This document shows positions 15,101 through 39,680 of a stretch of 64,000 nucleotides of DNA, in pieces. The stretch comes from Neelides folsomi (Eukaryota > Arthropoda > Collembola > Neelipleona > Neelidae). The position numbers and the translations under genes are program-made. Below the pieces are notes generated by a model. The model did no database searches. It saw nothing but the letters and a program-made list of their open reading frames with translations, and was not told the origin of the DNA. Numbering within the stretch: position 1 is the stretch's first letter; each line of letters opens with the position of its first letter. The stretch covers positions 1 to 64,000 of the forward strand of contig JAQGBZ010000117.1 of the NCBI GenBank assembly GCA_034687125.1, in the 5' to 3' direction.

Positions 15101-18100
15101 TCTTTTCTGAAGGAGTGCTCGCTCTTGAGGATTACTTCCACTATGGATTTTATTGTAAAGCCGAGCGACCAAATCCAAATGAACAAGATTCTTACGAAAA
15201 TCTTCTTTCTTAGCGTAAAGATCTTCAGCAGGACCAGGAATATTGTCAAAGCCAAGCAATTTCATATATTTAACTTCCTTCAATGCAGAAGTTAACTGAA
15301 ATAATTGAAAACAATTAAATTTTTTCTTTAGTAAATTAAAGATAAAACTGAAAACTGTATTAAACTGTCTGCCTTTGACTTGGTCGGGTCAAGTCAAGTT
15401 AACCCTGAATTTCTTGGCAAGAGAATATAAGACAAGACAAGAAACAATGAAAGTCCAATTTGAAAGTATGTGAAGTAATCCGTAGAAGTTTGATATTAAT
15501 TCTATTTTTTTCAATGTCTTTCTGTTCAATTCACCTTTTCAATTTCAAAACTTTTTCCGTTCCATTTTTAACGAAACTATCTTTGTAATTAGTAATTAAA
15601 GGTAATTAAAGGGAGACAGTTATATTAAATAGAAATAAAGTTGTTTTAAATATGAACCTCGGCATTAAAGTTGACAGAAATCGTATGAGCATCTTCTCTT
15701 GAAATTAAATTTTCTTCCAAATATCCTCCAGCTTCTTTGTTCATTTTGTTCACCCATTCTTGGTTGGTTTTCTTTTGGAACTCGGTGAGGATTCCATTGA
15801 GCTCTTCAGCCTTCTCCAACATCACTTTGGTCTCTTCTGCTTCTTCAATGGGAAGTTGGAGAATTTTGAAGTGTTCGATGGCTTCGTCAGCTTGCTCCTT
15901 CTTTCCTTTAGCCCAATAAATTGAAGAGGAATAGGGAGGAATTGTTTTATGGGTCATGGCCCGATCAACGGCTCTTGGATGAGAAACAATGTGTTCATCA
16001 TAAAGTTCCTAAATATTTATTAGATTAATTAGAAAGATTGAGATAAGATATAGGAAATAATTGTAGTTTAAATAATTTTAATTAACTTTTTATAAATAAA
16101 TAAATAAAAATTAAATAATGTACTTTGATATGATCCAAATCTTTTTCAATCATTTCGACATATTGAGGATATTTTGGCTCCACATCTGCCTTAATGATAG
16201 GCCTATCCAAGAGACTTCCAAGGACCGTGATGAGTTTAAATGTCGACTCGGGGGTATGACAATCATCGAAAGCATTTGTGATGATGGCTGAAAGACGTTG
16301 GTCAATGTCGGCTACTTTCTCTTGGAATTTTGCTTCATCGGCTTCAAATTCCAAATCTTCGGGATCACCACAATCATAATGAACTCCTCCGAACTTCGTG
16401 TAGTATTCAGCAAATTCAGTATAAAGCTCAGCCATTTTTGCACTCAAGACTTTCCCCTTTGTTCCGCCAAAATCAATCTTTTCCAACTTGTAGAACTCGA
16501 CCGACGTTTCAAAAAAGTCCTTAAGCTTCTTGAGTCTCTCAAGAAACTTGTCATATCTCTTGAAAACGAGATGGGGAAGAAAATCCCAATTCTTTGGATC
16601 CGCTTCATCATCAAAATAAACGGGAAGTTTGGCTTTGTGCTCATCATAAAGGTCACGAAAATATTTTAGCGTGTCATAAGCGACTGTGACTTTGTGAAGT
16701 GCATCTTCCGGCTCAGATGAGAAAATTCCCGAACCTCCCAAATATCCTCTGGCTAATTCAATCTTAAGATTGCAGATCTCCTGAAGGAGGACGATGATCC
16801 GAGCGGCTGAACAATAATATCTGGAATGTCCCCATACAAGACACACGCAATGCATCATGGGTCGGAGAAGAGGTTTAATCTCGTCAAATGGCTCATTTTG
16901 AATTTGCTCCAAATGCTTTCTCAGCGGTTTCAAATGGACGAGGATGTCTTGAGCTTCGGCTAAAGCTGCCACTACGTTTCGAAACATTGCTTTGAAACAT
17001 GGCCAATATGTTGAGCCAGTTTGTTCCAGGATTGTGGCGATTTTCCTCACACGGTCTTGATTCAATTGTTCGTAGATGCACTGGAGGTCTTGAACGCGTT
17101 CTTCCCAGAAACTCAACTCGGCCCATGGACTTGGATAATTGTTCCCTTGAAGGGCCTTCGATGAATCTTGTTTTAAAACTTCATTAATCTGCTGGCTCCA
17201 TTTGATAACCAATGACTCAATTTGGGTTTTGAGCTGAAGATCAACTTCCGCAGAACCTCTAAAATTGGTGTGTCCCATATATAAATTAATTTAAATTAAT
17301 GATATTGATAGAAATATTAATTATTTTAAAGTTTACTTTCTATAATTAATTTGCTAATGAGTTAAATAAAATATTTGTTTCGTAAAATAAAAAACTCAAC
17401 CCATCGAGAACTCTTTGTTCATTTGAGTCAATGACGTCCATATTCAAAGGCATTGGAAGAAGCGTCTTTCCTTTCATTTGGCCCTGCACCGAATAGAGAA
17501 CTCCGCAAATCTCTTGGGTATGCTGCTTGACGTCAGTTATCACTGTCTCTGGCCATTTATCTTGATTTACGTCAGCGGATACAATGGGAGTTATCACCTG
17601 AATTGAAATTACATTATTAATGAAAAATCAATGGTTAAATTTAAAAAAAACATATGGAGTAAATGAAAAAATTAATTAATTATTTGATTTTACATCTTCA
17701 ATGAATGTCACTAAATGATCAAGACTTTGATTCGCAAGATCACCGTAGATAATATATTCTTTTAAGGGCACTTCTTCCCTTGGAATCCTCATGGGATGTT
17801 TCTTGATGAAGTAACAAGCTTTTGTTTTAGGGTTAGCAGGAAATGTTTCCGACATGACCAACATTCCCCCAAGATTCAAATTAGCGATTAACATCTGGAA
17901 ATAAAATATATAAATTGAATTGCACATATTTATCATTTAAAGATGATTGTCCCATATATGTGACGACGCTTAATTAAATGTTTAATCTTTTAACCTATCT
18001 GACATTTAGTTATTTATATAAAATTGGTATAATATCAATTTAAAAGTTTTTATTAAACAGCGTATTCTGTTCACTTACAAGCATGTCTTCTTTGTCCAAG

Positions 18101-18252
18101 AAGTCGTTCACCACTTGCTTGTGCTCCTCCGTTTGAAGCATCTTGATCCACTTTTCTGGTTTAATTTTAAGAGATCTTGTAATATAATCGAAGAGAAAGT
18201 CCATCCGAAGATCGGCCCCTGGCTCATACCCAGAAGCATCTTTCGGACCCAT
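179..18252 (-). CDS. DNAH9/11/17: Axonemal outer-arm dynein heavy chain, beta class (C-terminus beyond left edge)
   Basis: This is the force-generating heavy chain of the ciliary outer dynein arm. It hydrolyses ATP to slide doublet microtubules. Forty-four coding exons, all GT-AG, join into 12381 nt (4127 codons) with every exon phase matching. Family length is about 4460, so roughly 330 C-terminal residues lie past the left edge; the last exon in view ends at 179 with donor GTATAA. Walker A motifs: GPAGTGKT (residues 1855-1862, AAA1), GNAGTGKS (2136-2143, AAA2), GNAGSGKT (2463-2470, AAA3), GVGGSGKQ (2810-2817, AAA4). AAA1 Walker B is CFDEFN at 1905-1910. The start at 18252 (AAAAATGG context) is preceded, across a probable 5' UTR intron, by an in-frame TAA. 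Phrases such as [15 protein letters not shown] and [17 protein letters not shown] match the beta class (Drosophila Dhc93AB, vertebrate DNAH9/11/17) rather than the gamma or inner-arm classes. The three vertebrate paralogues cannot be separated here. No frame damage is seen. Confidence 0.97.
3282..4959 (-). other. Dynein stalk and microtubule-binding domain, coding exons 33-36
   Basis: Exons: 4959-4090, 3954-3798, 3701-3559, 3451-3282. Exon 33 (residues 2910-3199) ends AAA4 with [20 protein letters not shown]. It then has the long, Lys/Glu-rich outgoing coiled coil (about [10 protein letters not shown] to ALQAAYAAL) and enters the microtubule-binding domain ([13 protein letters not shown]). 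Exons 34-35 finish that domain ([19 protein letters not shown]). Exons 35-36 form the returning coiled coil, ending [17 protein letters not shown]. This domain grips the B-tubule in an ATP-dependent way. Confidence 0.95.
5079..6473 (-). other. Dynein AAA3-AAA4, coding exons 31-32
   Basis: Exons: 6473-6312 and 5624-5079. Exon 31 encodes [20 protein letters not shown] through the end of AAA3. Exon 32 carries AAA4 with Walker [10 protein letters not shown] and Walker B-like [10 protein letters not shown]. The intron between them (5625-6311, 687 nt) is the longest in the coding part of the gene. It holds only AT-rich and purine-rich sequence, and I see no gene or structured element in it. Confidence 0.95.
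6571..8879 (-). other. Dynein AAA2 remainder and AAA3, coding exons 23-30
   Basis: Exons: 8879-8747, 8642-8419, 8334-8322, 8232-8193, 8110-7828, 7759-7393, 7183-7071, 6984-6571. AAA2 Walker B is [19 protein letters not shown] in exon 24. AAA3 Walker A GNAGSGKT is in exon 28 and its Walker [11 protein letters not shown] in exon 29. Exon 30 has [22 protein letters not shown]. Exons 25 and 26 are only 13 and 40 nt, yet together they encode a very conserved AAA2 segment ([18 protein letters not shown]). AAA3 nucleotide binding regulates the AAA1 motor in this family. Confidence 0.96.
8322..8334 (-). other. 13-nt coding microexon in dynein
   Basis: The minus-strand exon GTGTCTCGAGCAG encodes V-S-R-A plus the first base of Gly. 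It is flanked by a TTTTAG acceptor (AG at 8336-8335) and a GTAAAT donor (GT at 8321-8320). Splicing exon 24 (ending TATPAT) to this exon and then to the 40-nt exon 26 rebuilds TPATVSRAGILYLNP, which is near-identical to the same stretch in vertebrate beta dyneins. Skipping it would shift the frame (13 is not a multiple of 3). The reading is therefore forced by frame and by conservation. Confidence 0.93.
9000..10462 (-). other. Dynein AAA1 and start of AAA2, coding exons 17-22
   Basis: Exons: 10462-10393, 10328-10237, 10133-9964, 9862-9778, 9667-9393, 9302-9000. AAA1 is the main ATPase site. Its Walker [12 protein letters not shown] is in exon 18, and exon 19 carries [15 protein letters not shown] and Walker [28 protein letters not shown] in exon 21 is close to invariant across axonemal dyneins. 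Exon 22 ends just after the AAA2 Walker [10 protein letters not shown]. All catalytic residues visible are intact, so an active motor is expected. Confidence 0.96.
12147..12464. other. Dynein intron over 300 nt with a decoy exon-like stretch
   Basis: This 318-nt intron lies between coding exons 12 and 13. The flanking exons join in phase to give [18 protein letters not shown], exactly as in the family, so nothing coding is needed here. A stretch ending at 12368 (…MPRLI followed by a GTAAGT donor) looks exon-like, but no convincing acceptor or homology supports it. Confidence 0.75.
15296..15657. other. Dynein intron over 300 nt, no content recognised
   Basis: This 362-nt intron lies between coding exons 5 and 6. 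It is AT-rich with a few short GTCAAG-like direct repeats near 15380-15440. I see no open frame, RNA or mobile element. Confidence 0.8.
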
Positions 18253-18263
18253 TTTTAACACAC

Positions 18264-18453
18264 CTGAAATATGATATTATGCAAATATAATATTTAACAT
18301 CATTAACCTAATTACTGAATTCAGATTATTGAGAAGAGATTTCGTATGACTGTAATGAAGGGGGATGACGTTTTTACTTACTTTAATACACAGTACCAAG
18401 CTTAAAATTAACAAATTACTATTCACAATTAATTCACAAATGGAATTCTTCGT
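18264..18453 (-). other. Probable 5' UTR exon and intron of the dynein gene
   Basis: Upstream of the dynein ATG there is an acceptor (TATTTCAG ending at 18264) 11 nt before the start codon. A strong donor (GTAAGT, GT at 18381-18380) ends a short exon of about 18382-18453, which is itself preceded by a pyrimidine-rich CTTTTAG acceptor. Spliced, this gives TAA-AGT-GTG-TTA-AAA-ATG, with an in-frame stop four codons before the ATG. The leader would then be noncoding and the start at 18252 fixed. This is inferred from splice signals only. Confidence 0.55.
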
Positions 18454-19397
18454 CTAAAAGTAAAAAGAAAAATTTCGATACATGTGAATGAGTAAACGGA
18501 GTTGTTTGATCAAAGCATTTCATCTTAGTAACGAAGTATTGGAAATTCCTCAGATTCCTATAGGCAGTATGTCTATCGTTTCCAAATAAATATCATGGCA
18601 CATAGTATATCATGGAGTCATGATGGTGTTCACATGAAATGGATTTTACCTAAATGGTGAATGTACTTCTGCTAACAATAAATGATTCAAAACAATTCAA
18701 ATGATAAATAAGTTTATATGATTATTTTTGTTATTCATCAAATGCACGACCTATCAAGTGGATATTTTAATTATTTTTAATACTATAAATTAATATTTTT
18801 ATTATCTTAAATCATATTTAACTCAATGATAAATTCTTGTAATTTTAAAATGGGAAAATTGATTAATTCCGAATATCATGTCATAATGAAAAATATTGAA
18901 ATGTTTATTGTATTATTACAAATTTATTAAAACTTGAATCAAAATTACAGATTTTCTTACTAATAAACTAAATTATTTATGATACAAGTGTTATTTACAA
19001 CATTAAAATTTATTAAAAATGCTAAACAATTAAATTTAATTCTAACCAAAATTATTTATCAAAAAGAAAGCATATTTTATATTCGAGAATTAATAGGCAC
19101 TAAAAGTTAAATATTTAAGGAGTGTAAACTACTTTACAAAGTAAATAGAAGTGTTACATCTAATAATGATCATTAGAACATGAAAGAAACGCCTAAATCA
19201 ATTGAGGCCTAAAAATGGAACAAATCCAAAATGGAACAATTAGGGGTTTACAATCGGGCAATGAAAAATTATATGTGATTCTTTTTTAAAAAACTTCTGA
19301 TTTTACGCCATTTAGTTGTCGCATTTCATAGGCAGGAAATTCCCTAACATTAAATATATCATCGTAAGTAGTAGGCTCCCAATGATCCAACGTGAAC
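18454..19397. other. Intergenic region between DRAP1 and the dynein gene
   Basis: This very AT-rich stretch lies downstream of the DRAP1 stop and upstream of the dynein leader. Both genes are transcribed leftwards. It must contain the DRAP1 3' UTR and the dynein promoter. Minus-strand AATAAA hexamers at 18904-18909 and 18923-18928 could end DRAP1 transcripts. No coding signal was found. Confidence 0.6.
18904..18928 (-). terminator. Candidate DRAP1 poly(A) signals
   Basis: Two minus-strand AATAAA hexamers (plus-strand TTTATT at 18904-18909 and 18923-18928) lie about 470-490 nt past the DRAP1 stop. The hexamer is common by chance in AT-rich DNA, so this is only a candidate. Confidence 0.3.
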
Positions 19398-20473
19398 TTA
19401 TTCAGGCTCCTTTTTGAACTGTGCTCCCCTGTCATACACAATCACGCCAGTATGAGGAAGGTCAAGGTGAGGTTCAGCGAACCCGGCTCCGTTGTTCGCC
19501 CCATTGTTGTCAAAACCCTGTGGGGGAATGTATTGGGCATGTGGTGGGGAAACGATGACAGAGTCTGAAGATGGTCTTCGCCCGGTTGTGTATTCCTTGG
19601 GCAAATAGGCTGCTTCGTAGATTCCACTTCCGCCAATGGCTGCTACACTTGTGGATGACGACGGGGGAGGAAACGTGAAGCCGGTAGATGAAACCGATGC
19701 ACTTCGAGGAGTCTCGCTGCCTTCTTCGTCTCCTGCAACATCCGGAACGGTTTGGACAAGATGCTTCAAAAAGTCGAACCGCTCATCTCCCATTATACAT
19801 TGTTTCCTATAATTAATATTCAATTAATCATTTGAAAGAACAATAAAATACTAGGATGTATGTAGAGGATGAACGAGTTAACTAGAACAAATGAACTATT
19901 ATTTTAAAGAGTTAAAACATTTAATGAATTAAAAAATACTAACAAATGAGACGGCGTTAGAGTTTTAGCGTTCCTCGAATGTGTGACCGTCTCTGCTTTC
20001 TTCAGTAAGGACTCTACAAAGAGCTCAAGGGCTCGAGGTAATGAGGCGGTTAAGGAAAATTTTATAAGATGTTCATAAATTACGAAATTTTAATTTGAAG
20101 TCAAGCTCTGTATTAACTACACTAGCCTACTAATGCATAAATTGATCAATAGCTATTAGCTTATATTAATAATTATTAGCTTATAAATTAAAATCGTGTT
20201 TAAAAGGATATAGATTATGACAGGAACAGCTTGGGCCACTTTTCCGACTTCTTCATCACTCTGCATAATCTTCTTGATCCTTGCCTAAAACGAACCATAG
20301 TTGAATATTAAAACAATTCACGACATAAACAATAGTCATAATATAACTAAAAATATGAAATGAATTGTTATATTATATACTTTAATATATTAATCATGAA
20401 TGTAAATGAGGTAAAAGTTTCAAGGACTCACAGGAGGAAATCTTGCATTATACTTCTTCTTCTTACTCGGCAT
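19398..20473 (-). CDS. DRAP1: NC2-alpha / DR1-associated protein 1 (DRAP1)
   Basis: This is the alpha subunit of negative cofactor 2. It pairs with NC2-beta (DR1) through histone folds, clamps TBP on promoter DNA and blocks TFIIA/TFIIB. It acts in the nucleus. Coding exons: 20473-20432 ([14 protein letters not shown]), 20284-20212, 20037-19944 and 19806-19398 including the TAA, giving 205 residues. The histone fold covers about residues 8-85: [55 protein letters not shown], then [15 protein letters not shown]. These phrases align nearly residue for residue with human DRAP1. The rest of the tail is rich in Ser, Pro, Gly and Asn and ends QFKKEPE; it does not resemble the acidic, Pro-rich human tail. 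Introns 1 and 3 are GT-AG; intron 2 is AT-AC. The gene is divergent from POLR2H. Confidence 0.96.
20038..20211 (-). other. U12-type AT-AC intron in DRAP1
   Basis: On the minus strand the intron opens ATATCCTTTTA (from 20211), which is the full minor-spliceosome AT-AC donor consensus. It ends CATTAC (AC at 20039-20038). A perfect U12 branch-site match TTCCTTAAC lies at 20057-20049, putting the branch A about 12 nt from the 3' splice site, inside the usual 10-16 nt range. No GT-AG alternative keeps the frame. Using these sites restores PVII-S-RALELF across the junction (Ser codon T|CT), as in human NC2-alpha. Length is 174 nt, phase 1. Confidence 0.95.
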
Positions 20474-36381
<15,908 letters not shown>

Positions 36382-36383
<2 letters not shown>

Positions 36384-36710
36384 TAAATGTGAACCCATTT
36401 CCTCTTTGGTGTGTCTGTTGTGTGGTCTGTTCTGGAGTAAATTTTTCCCTTCTTTTTACCTCTCCCACAACTCGTCTTTCGAGTTCTCATGATTAATGAC
36501 CCTTCTGTCCTTACATCTTTACCTACGACCTGCTCCTTCCAAATCCTTTTCAATATTCTTTATTGACAACACACTGCCTTCAATGTTTGGATATATGAAA
36601 TATAATCTATTTGATTTTTTCCATTATTAAATTAACCTGAATGTTATAAATAATAATTTATAATTTCCTGTATTCAGACAATGTTTCTATTCTTTATATA
36701 AAAAAATAAA
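36382..36710 (+). terminator. Candidate POLR2H poly(A) signals
   Basis: One AATAAA (36382-36387) overlaps the TAA stop. A more ordinary one lies at 36705-36710 in an A-rich run, followed by a T-rich stretch. The second is the likelier end of the main transcript. The first would give almost no 3' UTR. Confidence 0.45.
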
Positions 36711-39605
36711 GACATCTTTCAGACCATTTTTGTTTCATTTCGCATATTGCGTTAATTGTGGTTAATTTAGGGCAAATGTTCGAACCAGTGCTGAACTCGA
36801 ACTTAAAGAAAGTGAAAAATCTCATCTAAATGTCTAGACAGTGACTACGTGATCAACTTTATAATCGAGTTAAAATAGGAGAGTTTAAAACCTTCAATTA
36901 ATTCTAATTGTCAATAAAGGCCAGAGTTTAATAGAAATATAACAGTTTGAAAGTGAGGTTGGGCAATTTCTCGCACTTTAACATTTCATCGCACAATCAT
37001 CGTTCCCTTATTAAAAATTTTCATAAATGTTGGGCATTGGGAAACCAAAAGGTATTAAGTGAACTTTGAATTCAGCAAACATTTTTTAAAGGGTTGTGAT
37101 GAAGTACATTAGACTTTTATAGAAAACATGTCCATGTGTACAGAGTCATAAAAGTCATAACTCATAAACGTTCCTGGTAACTTTGTTTCATCAGATTTTG
37201 GTCCGTTTATGAAGAACAACTTGTCTCCTTTGACGTACTTTCCCCCCAAAAGGTGTTAATTTAAGAGAATTCATACAGGTAATATCTAGACCTCAACTGT
37301 GGAAATGGTTTTGCCTAGTTAAGGTATGTTTGCAAATAATTTTCTCATCTTTTCACCAAGTGTCATTCAGGATCAATATGAAATTAAATTTGCATATTTT
37401 TGTTGGGTAAATGGAAAAAGGTTAAATGTGGTCATACATATTATACGAACCGTTTCGGATTTAACAAGGTTGCATCACTTGTAAGGCGTAATTTGAGAGA
37501 ATTGAATAATGAACCTTGGCAGTAAATGAATGATGGAGGCGTTTTTACTATAACTATAAGATTATGATTATGAGATTATTAGTCTCCGACTCCCTTCATT
37601 TACCTCCTTTAAAAGCCAATTTAAAATATTTTCGAAAGGGTCGCCATCAATTAGCGAATTTCTTTCAAACCCAACAGTTATTAACAATATTTTGAAAAAG
37701 AATCGCATGTTAATTACGGGTTTTTTTGCACTCATAGTATTACCCAAAATTTCACTCTAATTACACAGTGCATTCTCTTTTTACAAGAATTTCCGCTTCT
37801 GCACCCTCACTTTACGGTCAGTAATATTATGAATATTTACTGTGGACTTGTTTACAAACATTTTGCACAAAACAGGTGGTTAATGTATACAAGTTTTATG
37901 TAAAACTATACCATATACGCCCACCACTTGACTCGAAAACGATACCGTTTATTCAACCTATGCCTTGAGATGAGAGGTACTTTCAATATTTATCTATTAT
38001 ATAAATCCCCTTAAAATTTAATGCGAATTGTAGGTATATCCTGAATTAATGAACTTTTTGCAAATTCTTCCTTCCTTTGAAATCCAACATTGTTGTTGTT
38101 GAGTATTGAGATTAATTTCTTAATTCGACTGCAAAGGAGTCTTTACTGACCCAAGATTTCGCAAATTAACTCAAGGCGAGTATTTTGCTATAATTATAAG
38201 TTATAAAGTCGTAAATCTTTACGGTAGCCCCAAGTATCTTAAATGCATGCATAAATTTATTGGATCACAAATCAATATCAATTTAATCCACCCGCCATTT
38301 CGCACTTTAAATTACTAAACGCTCTGCGAAATTGTTGTTTGTGTAGTAAATACGAACACTTAGATGCATGCAAATGTTTTAAGTTGCAGATACTTGAACG
38401 AAATATTGTTTCTTACTTCCTTCTGTTAAGGGGAATCATTCGCAAGCTCTGCATGTTTTGTTCAAAAGTTGAAGGAACAGGGAACAGGACACATTCAATT
38501 GCATTATATAATTACAGTTTCTGCATTGGACTCATTCTATCGAATATGGATCAATCTTTTGAAATATTAATCGTTTGATGCATGGAATGCACATTATGAC
38601 ATTATCTTACATTTAATGACCAATCATTGCATATTTAAGCTAAAAGTTTAAGACAGATTTGAAACTCTGCATTAATATTAATAACAATCTTCTCTTAATT
38701 TCACAACTCGGTAGATTTGTAATGTATCAGCTCTACTTATATTTTTCTACAAGTGCTTGGTAATGAAGATGATTTAAAAATGTTAGTAAAGGTCAGCTAA
38801 AGATGTACCTAATACATTAAATGCAGATTATATGTATACTCTTACTATATTATTTCCCTAATTGTCACGTATTGTAATCAATGATTCGTTTCTTTTGATC
38901 TGTTACATATAAAGGGAAGATGGCCTTAGAATTAATATTCCCAGGTCAAAATCAATGTTTCTAATTAATCTCCCATTAGTGGAAACAACATTTAAGCCGA
39001 CTAAGTTGATTGCCTTACAAATCATCAATTAAGAGCATTTTTTAATTAATGATAATTCCTAACCTTGAATAGAATTAAATGCAATTTGGAGCATCAAAAG
39101 CAAATTATAGCCAGCATTAATTTCAATTCTATCAACGATTACAAAATACAATTTTGTAGTTCATGTAAAATTCACCACCCTATTTCCCGACTCAATGTGC
39201 AATATTGGCAAGCTCCATTTACAACAAAGAATGTCTAAGAAGGTGTTGACATTAATAAGACTAAATGAACTTTCTCAAGCTCAAATTCCGATTCGTGTAT
39301 ATGGAGTGATGGAGTGCGGCATTTGTGGGATCTGGGTGATCGTGTGATTCCCATAATAATATTTAAATAATCTTTCTATCCCTCCAAAGACTTACGGCCA
39401 ACTCGAGGGTCGTAAATGAGAGTAAATGAGTGAAAAGAATTGTGGGAGGAAATAAAGGAGATTTCTCGAGAGTCCACCTCATTAACAACCTGAGCCTTCT
39501 CCGTCAAAATCCTTCTTTGGTATCTCTTCATCGGAATTCTCCGAGATGTGTCTTTGATTAATAGAAGGGTTTTGATTTGGAAGAAGCGAAGCATATTTTA
39601 ATAAT

Positions 39606-39680
39606 ACAGATATTACAATAGCAGAGGAATTATAACTACAGATATTACAATAGCAGAGGAATTATAACTACAGATATTAC
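39606..39680. repeat. 32-bp tandem repeat, about 2.3 copies
   Basis: Two exact 32-bp units start with ACAGATATTACAATAGCAGA at 39606 and 39638. An 11-base third start lies at 39670. Confidence 0.95.

Larger units (their letters stand above)
10598..18252 (-). other. Dynein tail and linker, coding exons 1-16
   Basis: Exons, 5' to 3' on the minus strand: 18252-18079, 17894-17694, 17597-17401, 17258-16124, 16008-15658, 15295-15040, 14862-14502, 14408-14189, 14107-13850, 13755-13586, 13468-13079, 12903-12465, 12146-12075, 12005-11906, 11804-11506, 11411-10598. They encode residues 1 to about 1812: the N-terminal tail, which dimerises and docks intermediate and light chains, then the linker. The tail is the least conserved part. 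Near the linker, phrases such as [26 protein letters not shown] and [18 protein letters not shown] give firm homology. Exon 4 (1135 nt) is the largest in the gene; exon 13 is only 72 nt. Boundaries were set by GT-AG sites plus frame continuity and agree everywhere. Confidence 0.93.

Noticed and set aside
20038-20211. Ordinary GT-AG reading of DRAP1 intron 2 using the GT inside CCTGTCATAATC
   Set aside because: It would delete VII from the invariant PVIIS segment and leave no AG acceptor that restores the frame. The AT-AC sites fit every consensus.
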